A DNA stretch of 64,000 nucleotides from positions 3,596,001-3,660,000 of the forward strand of contig NZ_JAFBCN010000001.1 of NCBI RefSeq assembly GCF_016907755.1, written 5' to 3'. A program made the position numbers and the translations under genes. Below the pieces are notes generated by a model, which did not search any database, had not been told where the DNA came from, and was given only the letters and a program-made list of their open reading frames with translations. Numbering within the stretch: position 1 is the stretch's first letter; each line of letters starts with the position of its first letter. Shown piece by piece: positions 1-11,106 of the stretch. Source of the DNA: Cellulosimicrobium cellulans (lineage in GTDB: Bacteria > Actinomycetota > Actinomycetes > Actinomycetales > Cellulomonadaceae).

Positions 1-2
1 CC

Positions 3-875
3 GACGCCCGGCTCCCTGGTGCGGGCGAAGCAGCCGCGCGCCGGCGGTGGCGCGCGTTCCTCGCCGACCACCTCGCGGGCTACGCGACCGAGCGCGACCG
101 CCCGGACCGTGCCGCGACGTCGGGCATGTCGGTGCCGCTCAAGTGGGGCGAGCTCCACCCGCGGACCCTCCTCGCCGACGTGCGGAGCGCCCTGCACGAC
201 GGGCTCGCGCCGTCCGACGACGCGCTCGCCTACCGGTCCGAGCTCGCGTGGCGCGAGTTCCACGCGGACGTCCTGTTCCACCACCCGGGCGCGGCGCGGC
301 GGTCGCTGCGCGCGGTCGTGCCCGACGACGCGTGGGCGACCGGGGCGGACGAGGACCGGTACCTCGCGGCCTGGGCGGCCGGGCGGACCGGCTACCCGCT
401 CGTCGACGCGGGGATGCGCCAGCTCCTCGGCGAGGGGTGGATGCACAACCGCGTGCGGATGGTCGTCGCATCGTTCCTCGTCAAGGACCTGCACGTGCGG
501 TGGCAGCGGGGCGCGGCGCACTTCCTGGCGCACCTGGCGGACGGCGACGTCTCCCAGAACCAGCTCAACTGGCAGTGGGTGGCCGGGACGGGACGGGACG
601 CCGCGCCGTACTTCCGCATCTTCAACCCCGTCACGCAGGGCAAGACGTTCGACCCCGACGGCGCCTACGTACGGCGCTGGGTGCCGGAGCTGCGCGGCGT
701 CGAGGGCCGGGCGGTCCACGAGCCGTGGAAGCTGCCGGAGCAACCGGCCGGCTACCCCGAGCGGATCGTGGACCACGCCGTCGAGCGCAGGGTCTCGCTC
801 GACGACTTCGAGCGCGCACGACGGACCCGACTTTTTATCAACCACAGGGTTGACGACGACCGGGCGGAGGCGTAG
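3..875 (+). CDS. phrB: Deoxyribodipyrimidine photolyase, C-terminal part (5' end outside window)
   Basis: Repairs UV-induced cyclobutane pyrimidine dimers in DNA using light and FAD; cytoplasmic. The frame is open from base 3 and gives about 290 residues matching the C-terminal FAD-binding helical domain of class I photolyases/cryptochromes. Diagnostic stretches are WREF near 252-263, GYPLVDAGMRQL, WMHNRVRM, SFLVKDL and QLNWQWVAGTGRDAAPYFRIFNP (in parts). The N-terminal antenna-binding half lies before the window. The last 12 or so residues run through an inverted repeat at 838-853 that looks like an operator for the next gene, so the gene end and the regulatory region overlap. Family assignment is firm; CPD specificity is inferred. 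Confidence 0.93.
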   Translation, partial: DARLPGAGEAAARRRWRAFLADHLAGYATERDRPDRAATSGMSVPLKWGELHPRTLLADVRSALHDGLAPSDDALAYRSELAWREFHADVLFHHPGAARRSLRAVVPDDAWATGADEDRYLAAWAAGRTGYPLVDAGMRQLLGEGWMHNRVRMVVASFLVKDLHVRWQRGAAHFLAHLADGDVSQNQLNWQWVAGTGRDAAPYFRIFNPVTQGKTFDPDGAYVRRWVPELRGVEGRAVHEPWKLPEQPAGYPERIVDHAVERRVSLDDFERARRTRLFINHRVDDDRAEA

Positions 876-899
876 CGTCATCATCAACCGAACAGTTGA
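838..899 (+). promoter_or_regulatory. Tandem inverted repeats, putative ArsR operator
   Basis: Two related palindromes lie upstream of the ArsR-family gene: TCAACC-ACAG-GGTTGA at 838-853 and TCAAC-N6-GTTGA at 884-899, 46 bp centre to centre. Both carry the TCAAC/GTTGA half-sites expected of a dimeric winged-helix regulator. The first one is inside the end of the photolyase frame. Autoregulation is inferred from position and symmetry only. Confidence 0.6.
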
Positions 900-937
900 C
901 TAGTGGCGCCGGGAACGGCGCCCGACGAGGAGGTCCC

Positions 938-1306
938 GTGACGGCCGACCCGCTCTCGCGCGTGTTCTCGGCGCTGGCCGACCCCACGCGCCGCGACATG
1001 GTGGCCCGGCTCGCGTCGGGCGACGCCAGCGTGGGCGAGCTCGCCCGGCCGTACGACATGTCCGTCCAGGCGGTGTCCAAGCACCTGCGGGTGCTCGAGG
1101 ACTCCGGCCTGGTGACCCGCACGACGGACGCCCGACGCGCCCCCGTGCACCTCGAGGCGGAGGTCTTCGACCTCATGACGAAGTGGATCGAGCGCTACCG
1201 GCGCGAGGCGGAGGACCGCTACCGCCGCCTCGACGACGTCCTGCGCGACCTGCCCGACCGGCTGGCCGCACCCGAGAACGACCCGACGACAGGAGCAGCA
1301 CCATGA
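938..1306 (+). CDS. ArsR-family winged-helix transcriptional regulator
   Basis: A 122-residue DNA-binding regulator. The GTG at 938 is chosen because GAGGAGGT sits just upstream (927-934); the in-frame TTG at 896 falls inside the operator-like palindrome and has no ribosome site. The sequence opens with DPLSRVFSALADPTRRDMVARL, the standard ArsR N-terminal helix, followed by a helix-turn-helix (VSKHLRVLEDSGLV). There is no cysteine metal site, so it is not a classical arsenic sensor. It overlaps the next gene by ATGA. ArsR/AHSA1-SRPBCC pairs of this kind are common in actinobacteria; the ligand is not evident. Confidence 0.9.
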   Translation: MTADPLSRVFSALADPTRRDMVARLASGDASVGELARPYDMSVQAVSKHLRVLEDSGLVTRTTDARRAPVHLEAEVFDLMTKWIERYRREAEDRYRRLDDVLRDLPDRLAAPENDPTTGAAP

Positions 1307-1791
1307 CCACCACCGGCACCCACGAGACCGAGATCGTCGTCCCGAAGGACCTCCCGATCGTCCGCATCGTGCGCGAGTTCGACGCGCCCGCGGCGAAGGT
1401 CTTCCGCGCGCACCTCGACCCGGAGCTGTTCGCGCGCTGGAACGGCCCGCGCTACCTCACCCAGCGCAACGAGCACTGGGACGTGCGCACGGGCGGCGCC
1501 TACCGCTACGTCCAGGTGGACCCCGACGGCAACGAGTACGCGTTCTTCGGCAGCGTCCACGAGGTGCGCCCGGACGAGCTCATCGTCCAGACGTTCACGT
1601 TCGAGGGCTTCCCCGACGGCGTCTCGCTGGACCGCCTCGTGTTCGAGGACCTGCCCGACGGCCGCAGCCGCCTCACCGCGACGTCGCTCGTCGACTCGAT
1701 CGAGGGCCGCGACGGCTTCGTCGCGAGCGGCATGGAGGTCGGCGTCCGCGAGGGCTACGAGCAGCTCGACGAGCTCCTCGCGGAGTCCTGA
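1303..1791 (+). CDS. SRPBCC / AHSA1-like domain protein
   Basis: A 162-residue protein of the START/SRPBCC superfamily (activator of Hsp90 ATPase homologue-1-like). The fold is known to bind hydrophobic ligands; no specific activity can be claimed. Visible signatures are the opening strand IVREFDAPAAKVFRAHLDPELFARWNG, the central GGAYRYVQVDPDGNEYAFFGSVHEV (in parts), and the C-terminal helix GMEVGVREGYEQLDELL. The start codon overlaps the ArsR stop (ATGA), so the two are translationally coupled and should be co-regulated through the palindromes at 838-899. A strong hairpin follows 12 bases after the stop. Confidence 0.85.
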   Translation: MTTTGTHETEIVVPKDLPIVRIVREFDAPAAKVFRAHLDPELFARWNGPRYLTQRNEHWDVRTGGAYRYVQVDPDGNEYAFFGSVHEVRPDELIVQTFTFEGFPDGVSLDRLVFEDLPDGRSRLTATSLVDSIEGRDGFVASGMEVGVREGYEQLDELLAES

Positions 1792-1803
1792 CCCGAGCCG
1801 CGC

Positions 1804-1844
1804 GACGACGGGGCGGCACCCACCAGCGGTGCCGCCCCGTCGTC
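1804..1844. terminator. Bidirectional hairpin terminator between SRPBCC gene and allB
   Basis: A 17-bp perfect stem (1804-1820 with 1828-1844) around a 7-nt loop lies between two convergent genes. There is no long T run, as is usual in high-GC actinobacteria. Confidence 0.75.
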
Positions 1845-1873
1845 GTCGGCAGGGTTCGGTGGTTCGGTGGTTC

Positions 1874-1904
1874 CCCGTGCCCGGCCCCCGCGGCCGGGCA
1901 CGGG
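1874..1904 (-). terminator. Hairpin terminator downstream of allB
   Basis: A 13-bp perfect stem (1874-1886 with 1892-1904) with a 5-nt loop lies 12 bases after the allantoinase stop codon on the minus strand. It probably ends the hyi-glxR-gcl-allB transcript. Confidence 0.65.
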
Positions 1905-1916
1905 AGCTTCAGCCCC

Positions 1917-3296
1917 TCACGCCTCGCCGCGGGAGAGGAGGCGACCCGTGGGGCGGTCGAAGGTGATCTCCTCGCCGCGCAGGTACGTCGCGACGACGGC
2001 GCCCGAGAGCGCGCGGTCGGCGTACGGCGTGATGGGGTTCTTGTGGTGCAGGGCCCTCGGGTCGACGACGAACGCCGTGTCCGGCTCGACGATCGCGAGG
2101 TCCGCGTCGAAGCCGAGCGCGATCGAGCCCTTGCGCCGGAGCCCCGCGATGCCGGCCGGGCGAGCCGACATCCACTCGACGACGCGCGCGAACGGCACGC
2201 CCCGCGTCCGGGCCTCGGTCCACACGATCGCGAGCCCGAGCTGGAGCGACGAGACGCCGCCCCACGCCGTCCCGAAGTCGCCCGTGTCGAGGTCCTTGAG
2301 GTCGAGGGTGCTCGGCGAGTGGTCCGAGACGACGCAGTCGATCGTGCCGTCGATCAGCCCTTCCCAGAGCAGCTCGCGGTTGTCGATCTCCCGGATGGGC
2401 GGGCAGCACTTGAACTGCGTCGCGCCGTCCGGGATCTCCTCGGCCGCGAGCGCCAGGTAGTGCGGGCAGGTCTCGACCGTGATCCGTACGCCCTCGCGCT
2501 TGGCGCTGCGGATCATCGGCAACGCGTCGGAGCTCGACAGGTGCAGCACGTGGGCGCGTGCGCCCGTCCAGCGGGCCGCCTCGATCACGGCGGCGATCGC
2601 GACGTTCTCCGCGCCGCGCGGGCGTGACGCGAGGAACGTGTCGTAGTGGTCGCCGTGCGGCGTGGGCGCGTGCTCGATGGCGCGCGAGTCCTCGGCGTGC
2701 ACGAGCATCAGCCCGTCGAACTCGCCGAGGACGCGCAGGTCCGCCTCCAGCTCGTCGGGCTCGAGGTACCCGAACTCCTCGACGCCCGAGTGCAGCAGGA
2801 AGCACTTGAAGCCGAACACGCCGGCGTCCCACAGCGGGCGCAGCTCGTCGGCGTTGCCGGGCACGGCACCGCCCCAGAACCCGACGTCGACGAACGCCTG
2901 GTCGCGCGCGACCTTCTGCTTGGTCTCCAGAGCCGCGACGTCGACCGTCGGGGGGATCGAGTTGAGCGGCATGTCGACGATCGTCGTCACCCCGCCCGCG
3001 GCGGCGGCCCGCGTCGCGGACGCGAACCCCTCCCACTCGGTGCGCCCGGGCTCGTTCACGTGCACGTGCGTGTCGACGAGCCCGGGGACCAGCACCTGGT
3101 GCGGTGCCAGCTCGACGACGCGCGCGCCGTCGAGCCCGGCGCCGAGCGGCTCGATCGCGCGGACCACTCCCCCGCTGATTCCGACCTCGCGCGGGTGCTC
3201 GCCGCCGGCGACGAGCACCCGCGCGCCGCGCACGACGAGGTCGTAGTCGTGCTCTCGACCGCTCCCCTCACCCGTGCTCATCGCGTCCTCCTCCAT
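1917..3296 (-). CDS. allB: Allantoinase
   Basis: Hydrolyses allantoin to allantoate, the first ring opening after urate oxidation; cytoplasmic, binuclear metal. At 459 aa it has the normal length of the family. Seen: the metal motif VDTHVHVNEPGRTEWEGF, the likely carboxylated-lysine segment FGFKCFLLHSG, further ligand regions VHAEDS and HVLHLSS, and the C-terminal VSDHSPS aspartate. Two starts are plausible: ATG at 3296 and ATG at 3281 (five residues shorter). Both have GGAGGAG-type ribosome sites, the second formed by the first codons. It is the last gene of hyi-glxR-gcl-allB, 27 bases after gcl. Confidence 0.95.
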   Translation of the reverse strand: MEEDAMSTGEGSGREHDYDLVVRGARVLVAGGEHPREVGISGGVVRAIEPLGAGLDGARVVELAPHQVLVPGLVDTHVHVNEPGRTEWEGFASATRAAAAGGVTTIVDMPLNSIPPTVDVAALETKQKVARDQAFVDVGFWGGAVPGNADELRPLWDAGVFGFKCFLLHSGVEEFGYLEPDELEADLRVLGEFDGLMLVHAEDSRAIEHAPTPHGDHYDTFLASRPRGAENVAIAAVIEAARWTGARAHVLHLSSSDALPMIRSAKREGVRITVETCPHYLALAAEEIPDGATQFKCCPPIREIDNRELLWEGLIDGTIDCVVSDHSPSTLDLKDLDTGDFGTAWGGVSSLQLGLAIVWTEARTRGVPFARVVEWMSARPAGIAGLRRKGSIALGFDADLAIVEPDTAFVVDPRALHHKNPITPYADRALSGAVVATYLRGEEITFDRPTGRLLSRGEA

Positions 3297-3323
3297 GTCG
3301 TCTGCTCCTCCGGTGCGGCACGC

Positions 3324-5099
<1,776 letters not shown>

Positions 5100-5143
5100 G
5101 GTTTCTCTCCTTGCTGGAGGTGACGTCGTCGTCAGGGGGAAGG

Positions 5144-6028
5144 TCAGGAGCCGTCGCGGCCGGACAGGCGCTCGACGCCGCGGAACAGGCCGGAGTGGTC
5201 GAGGCCGCCGTCGCCGTTCGCGCGCGCGGAGGCCATGAGCTGGGCGACGAGGCCGCCGAGCGGTGCGACGACGCCCGCCTCGCGGGCCGCGGCGGTGACG
5301 ATGCCGAGGTCCTTGTGGTGGAGCTCGATCCGGAAGCCGGGGCCGAAGTCGCGGTCGAGCATCTTGCGCGCCTTCTGGTTCAGCACCGCCGAGCCGGCGA
5401 GCCCGCCGCCGAGGACCTCGATCGCGGCCTCGGTGTCGACGCCGTAGGCCTCGAGGAAGACGACCGCCTCGGCGAGCGCCTGGATGTTCGCGGCGACGAT
5501 GAGCTGGTTCGCGGCCTTGACGGTCTGGCCGGAGCCGTTGGGGCCCACGTGCACGACCGTCTTGCCGACGACGTCGAGGAACGGCTTGGCCGCCTCGAAG
5601 TCCTCGGGCGTGCCGCCCACCATGATCGACAGCGCGGCGTTGATCGCCCCCGGCTCGCCGCCCGAGACGGGGGCGTCGACGATCCGCAGGCCCGCGTCCT
5701 TCGCCTGCTGCGCGAGCGCGACCGTGACGTCCGGGCGGATCGAGGAGAAGTCGACGACGAGCGCGCCGGGCTTCGCGTTCGCGAGGACGCCGTCGTCGCC
5801 GGTGAGCACCGCCTCCACGTCGGGCGAGTCGGGGACCATGATCGCGACGACGTCGGCGCCCGAGACGGCGTCGGCGACCGAGGACGCCGCGCGCCCGCCC
5901 GCCTCGACGAGCGGCGCGGTCTTCTCGGGGCTGCGGTTGTAGCCCGCGACGTCGTGCCCGGCGTTCTGCAGGTGGACGGCCATGGGGCTGCCCATGATGC
6001 CGAGTCCGATGAAGGCGATGGAGGCCAT
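5144..6028 (-). CDS. glxR: Tartronate semialdehyde reductase (2-hydroxy-3-oxopropionate reductase)
   Basis: Reduces tartronate semialdehyde, the Gcl product, to D-glycerate with NAD(P)H. The 294-aa protein is a beta-hydroxyacid dehydrogenase. It has the N-terminal Rossmann motif [13 protein letters not shown] (residues 8-20), the substrate-binding segment [11 protein letters not shown], and the catalytic lysine segment [13 protein letters not shown]. The gene order hyi-glxR-gcl supports the glyoxylate role over the related 3-hydroxyisobutyrate dehydrogenases. Confidence 0.93.
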   Translation of the reverse strand: MASIAFIGLGIMGSPMAVHLQNAGHDVAGYNRSPEKTAPLVEAGGRAASSVADAVSGADVVAIMVPDSPDVEAVLTGDDGVLANAKPGALVVDFSSIRPDVTVALAQQAKDAGLRIVDAPVSGGEPGAINAALSIMVGGTPEDFEAAKPFLDVVGKTVVHVGPNGSGQTVKAANQLIVAANIQALAEAVVFLEAYGVDTEAAIEVLGGGLAGSAVLNQKARKMLDRDFGPGFRIELHHKDLGIVTAAAREAGVVAPLGGLVAQLMASARANGDGGLDHSGLFRGVERLSGRDGS

Positions 6029-6116
6029 GGTGTGCTCCTCTGGGTGGTTCAGGTCGAGGGGGTCTGTGTCGGCCGACGAACGGCCGGCGGGCGGCTGCGT
6101 GAGATCGGCGGGTGCG

Positions 6117-6923
6117 TCAGCGCTCGGTGGCCGGGAGCCACGCGAACGGGTCGGCGGCCGCGGTCTTGTACTCGAGGCCGATCCAGCCGTCGTAGCCGCC
6201 GGCGCGCAGGTCCTTGGTCCAGCGCTCGATCGGCAGGTCGCCCGTGCCGGGCTCGCCGCGCCCGGGGGCGTCGGCGATCTGCACGTGCGCGATGCGGCCG
6301 CGGTAGGTCGAGAGGGCCGCGTCGACGTCGTCGCCGTTCACGGCCAGGTGGTACACGTCGAACAGGAGACCCAGGTTCGTCTCGCCGTGGTCGGCCGCGA
6401 CCCGGTCGATGACGCGCACGGCGTCCGCGGCGGTCTTCAGCGGATAGGCGGGGGCGCCGCTCACGGGCTCGACGAGCACCGTGCCGCCGATGCGCCCGAC
6501 GGCGCGCGCCGCGAGCGCGAGGTTCTCGGCGCCGAGCTCGTCCTGCGCCTCGGGCGTCTCGCCCTCCTGGCGGTTGCCGTAGAGCGCGTTGAACGCGCGG
6601 CAGCCGGTGCGCTCGCCGATCGCGGTGACGACGTCGAGGTTGGCGCGCAGGTCAGCCGAGCGCGCGGGCCACGACACGAGGCCGCGGTCGCCGCCGGGCA
6701 TGTTGCCGGCGTCGAAGTTGAGCCCCGTGAGCTGGACGCCCGCCGACTCGATCGCGCCGACGAACGCGTCGACCTCGTCCTGCGCGGGAGTGGGCGACGC
6801 GAACGGCCACCAGAACTCGACCCCGCGGAAGCCCGCGGCCGCCGCGGCGGCCGGCCGCTCGAGCAGCGGCAGGTCCGTGAGCAGGATCGAGCAGTTGACG
6901 GTGTACGTCGGTGCGGGGCTCAT
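6117..6923 (-). CDS. hyi: Hydroxypyruvate isomerase
   Basis: Interconverts hydroxypyruvate and tartronate semialdehyde; 268 aa, a TIM-barrel protein of the xylose-isomerase-like superfamily. Seen: opening TVNCSILLTDLPLLERPAAA, GFRGVEFWWPF, the metal-ligand segments VLVEPVSG, LLFDVYHL, HVQIADAPGRGEPGTG, and the final GLEYK. It is the first gene of the hyi-glxR-gcl-allB unit. ATG at 6923 follows GGGAGACGACG. Two copies of a regulator palindrome lie 42 to 77 bases upstream of the start. Confidence 0.93.
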   Translation of the reverse strand: MSPAPTYTVNCSILLTDLPLLERPAAAAAAGFRGVEFWWPFASPTPAQDEVDAFVGAIESAGVQLTGLNFDAGNMPGGDRGLVSWPARSADLRANLDVVTAIGERTGCRAFNALYGNRQEGETPEAQDELGAENLALAARAVGRIGGTVLVEPVSGAPAYPLKTAADAVRVIDRVAADHGETNLGLLFDVYHLAVNGDDVDAALSTYRGRIAHVQIADAPGRGEPGTGDLPIERWTKDLRAGGYDGWIGLEYKTAAADPFAWLPATER

Positions 6924-6950
6924 CGTCGTCTCCCTGGGTCCGTCCGCGCT

Positions 6951-7000
6951 TCGCTACCTTGCGATTCCATACTGCGGAACTTTTCTTCTGCTGTATGGAA
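6951..7000 (-). promoter_or_regulatory. hyi operon promoter with two copies of the IclR-type operator
   Basis: Site A1 at 6965-6979 reads TTCCATACTGCGGAA on the plus strand. Site A2 at 6986-7000 reads, on the minus strand, TTCCATACAGCAGAA, a near copy exactly 21 bp (two helical turns) away in opposite orientation. On the minus strand the CGGAA arm of A1 supplies a -35-like TTCCGC (6974-6979), with a 17-bp spacer to a -10-like TAGCGA (6951-6956). The same palindrome precedes the malic enzyme and uraD genes. Confidence 0.7.
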
Positions 7001-7052
7001 GTGTAAGCACGCTCGCTGGGAAGCGTCAACAGCCGATGCGGCACCCCGCCCC

Positions 7053-7114
7053 GTTGTGGGCATGGAAAGGGCCCGGTTCCGCGTGCGGAACCAGGCCCTT
7101 TCCATGCCCACAAC
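7053..7114. terminator. Long hairpin terminator after allE
   Basis: A 21-bp perfect outer stem (7053-7073 with 7094-7114) is followed after one mismatch by an inner 7-bp stem with a CGTG loop. It lies 12 bases beyond the allE stop on the minus strand and separates the malic enzyme-aceB-aldolase-allE transcript from the hyi promoter. The inner loop contains TTCCG/CGGAA arms resembling the regulon operator but with spacing one base too short. Confidence 0.8.
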
Positions 7115-7125
7115 CGGGTGCTGCG

Positions 7126-7956
7126 TCAGCGGCGGCGGTCGAGCTTGACCTGCCGGTTCACGTCCTTGTAGAGCAGGTAGCGGAACAGCTTGGGGCCGCC
7201 CGCGTAGCAGGCCTGCGGGCAGAACGCCCGGAGCCACATGAAGTCGCCCTCCTGGACCTCGACCCAGTCGCCGTTGAGGCGGTAGACCGCCTTGCCCTCG
7301 AGCACGTACAGGCCGTGCTCCATGATGTGCGTCTCCGCGAACGGGATGGACCCGCCGGGCTGGAACGTCACGATGTTGACGTGCATGTCGTGCGCGAGGT
7401 CGTCGGGGTCGACGAACCGCGTCGTGACCCACACCCCGTCGGTGTCCGGCATCGCGCGCGGCTCGACGTCCTGCTCACGCGTGACGAACGACGTCGCGGT
7501 GTGGCCCGGGATCGGCTCGTACACCTTGCGGATCCACTGGAACGCGGCCTTGGCGTCCGACCGGTTGTGCAGCGCCCACCGCTCCCCTGCCGCGAGGTAC
7601 GCGTACCCGCCGGGCTCCAGCACGTGCTCGACGCCCGCGAGCGTGAGCACGAGCGTGCCCTCGGTGACGAAGACGACGGACTGCACGGTCTCCTCGTCCT
7701 CGCCCTGGTCCGACCCGCCGCCGGGCGAGACCTCCATGACGTACTGCGCGAACGTCGTCGCGAAGCCCTCGATCGGCCGCGCGAGCACCCACAGCCGCGT
7801 CTTGTCCCAGCCGGGCAGGTTGCTCGTCACGATGTCGCGCAGCACGCCGCGCGGGATCACCGTGTACGCCTCGGTGACGATCGCGCGGTCGGTGAGCAGC
7901 TCGGTCTGGCCGGGCAGGCCACCCTGCGGGGTGTAGTAGGGGGTGGTCTGGGTCAT
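7126..7956 (-). CDS. allE: (S)-ureidoglycine aminohydrolase
   Basis: Releases ammonia from (S)-ureidoglycine to give (S)-ureidoglycolate in allantoin breakdown; Mn-dependent bicupin. The 276-aa protein contains two cupin halves (about 60-140 and 190-270). The second holds the metal-ligand set ETHIMEHG followed by LRAFCPQACY, i.e. Glu, two His and Gln as known for this family. ATG at 7956 follows GAGGAGTGACCC. It is the last gene of the malic enzyme-aceB-aldolase-allE unit. No enzyme supplying ureidoglycine from allantoate is present in the window. Confidence 0.93.
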   Translation of the reverse strand: MTQTTPYYTPQGGLPGQTELLTDRAIVTEAYTVIPRGVLRDIVTSNLPGWDKTRLWVLARPIEGFATTFAQYVMEVSPGGGSDQGEDEETVQSVVFVTEGTLVLTLAGVEHVLEPGGYAYLAAGERWALHNRSDAKAAFQWIRKVYEPIPGHTATSFVTREQDVEPRAMPDTDGVWVTTRFVDPDDLAHDMHVNIVTFQPGGSIPFAETHIMEHGLYVLEGKAVYRLNGDWVEVQEGDFMWLRAFCPQACYAGGPKLFRYLLYKDVNRQVKLDRRR

Positions 7957-8050
7957 GGGTCACTCCTCGAGATGAAGGCCCGGTCCGACGACGGTCGGTC
8001 GCGGCGGGCTGGACGGGGCGGGGTGGACGGGAAGGTGCGGGGGCGGGTCG

Positions 8051-9417
8051 TCAGCCCGCGACGGGCTGCGGGGCGTGGCCCGAGACGCGGACGGCGTCGA
8101 GCCCGGCGCGGTCCAGGCCGGTCGCGGCGCGGACCTCGGCCTCGGTGAGCGCGCCGCAGTCGACGCCGCGCCCGAGGAACCAGGCCATCGCCTTGGCCGT
8201 GGCCGGCTCGTCGAGCACGCCGCCGGCGTCGGGCACGTACCCGACGTACGCGGCGAGGCGCGCGAGCGCCGAGGCCGCGCCCTCGCGGTAGAACGCGTAC
8301 GTCGCCGCGAACCGGCTCGGGAACTGCGCGGGGTGCAGGTCCCAGCCCTGGTAGTAGCCACGCTCGAGCGAGCGACGCACGAGCCGTCCGTGCAGGAGCC
8401 ACGCCGCGTCGACGGCCTGCGGGTCGCCGACCGGGAGCACGTTCGTCGAGCCGTCCGAGAGCCGTACCCCCGTGCCCGCGACCGCGAGCTGCATGACGGA
8501 CTTCGCGTGGTCGGCCGCGGGGTGCTCCATCGACTGGTACGCCGCCGCGATGCCGAGGGACGCCGAGTAGTCGTACGTGCCGTAGTGCAGCGCGGTGACG
8601 CGTCCGGGTGCGGCGTGCACGAGCCGCGCGACGGTCGCGGTGCCATCCGCCGCGAGCAGCGCCTGCGGCGTCTCGACCTGCACCTCGAACCGCAGGCTGC
8701 CCGGTTCCAGCCCGTTTGCCTGCTCGACACGCTCGCACGCGACCGCCATCGCCTCGACCTGCTGCGGCGCGGTGACCTTGGCGAGCGTGACGACGAAGCC
8801 GTCGGGCAGCCCCGCGTGTCCCTGCGTGGCGCGGGCAGCGACGAGCTCGGCCACGAACAGCGCGAGCGTGCGCACCCCGCGCCGGCGCGTCGCGGCCTCG
8901 AGGCACTTGATGCGGATGCCGCTGAACGGCGTCGCCGTGCCCTGCGCCTCGGCCCGCGCGAGCTCGCGCGCCGCGGCCGTGACCGCAGCGTCCTCGGCCG
9001 CGTCGCCGCGGTCGCCGAACCCGTCCTCGAAGTCGATCCGCAGGTCCTCGATCGCCTCGACGGCGAGCTTGGCGCGCACGCGCTCGGCCACGGCCTCGGC
9101 GAGGCCGTCCCCCTCCGCGCCGATCCCGAGCAGGTCGACGAGGCGGCGTACCCCGCCGGCCCCGCCGCCCGGGGCGTCGACCGCCTCGCGGGCCCGCGCC
9201 GCCCACTCGGGCACGAGGCCCGCGCTGTAGTGGTCGCCCGGCACGTAGACGGTGTGCACGGGCTGGCGCGAGCCGTCGTCGCCCGGGTACCGCGCCTCGA
9301 GCTCCGCGTCCCATGGAGCGAGCAGGCCGTCAAGCGTCGCGTGCAGCGCGGCGATCCCCTGCTCGCTGAAGGCCCGCTCCGATGCCGAGCCCGATCCCTC
9401 CGGGAATCCCGCCGGCA

Positions 9418-9418
<1 letters not shown>
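8051..9418 (-). CDS. Aldolase/citrate-lyase-like protein, function unknown
   Basis: A 455-aa protein that I read as a divergent member of the HpcH/HpaI or citrate-lyase beta superfamily (DUF6986 group, named from memory). It has acidic and positively charged TIM-barrel motifs: LRIDFEDGFGDRG near 125-138, GIRIKCLEA, and RFEVQVETPQALL near 235, the usual place of Mg-binding glutamate. Further on are ALHYGTYDYSASLG and a C-terminal YYQGWDLHPAQFPSRF. The ATG shares one base with the malate synthase stop (TGATG), indicating tight coupling. A role in an aldol reaction of glyoxylate or another C2/C3 oxoacid is suggested by context only. Confidence 0.75.
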
Positions 9419-11064
<1,646 letters not shown>

Positions 11065-11106
11065 GGTGTGTCCTTTCTGCGGGCGGGCCGGGCTGACGAC
11101 GGTGCG

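Noticed and set aside
7077-7090. Possible additional IclR operator (TTCCGCGTGCGGAA)
   Set aside because: Half-sites are spaced one base closer than at the three regulon sites, and it is the tip of the allE terminator hairpin.
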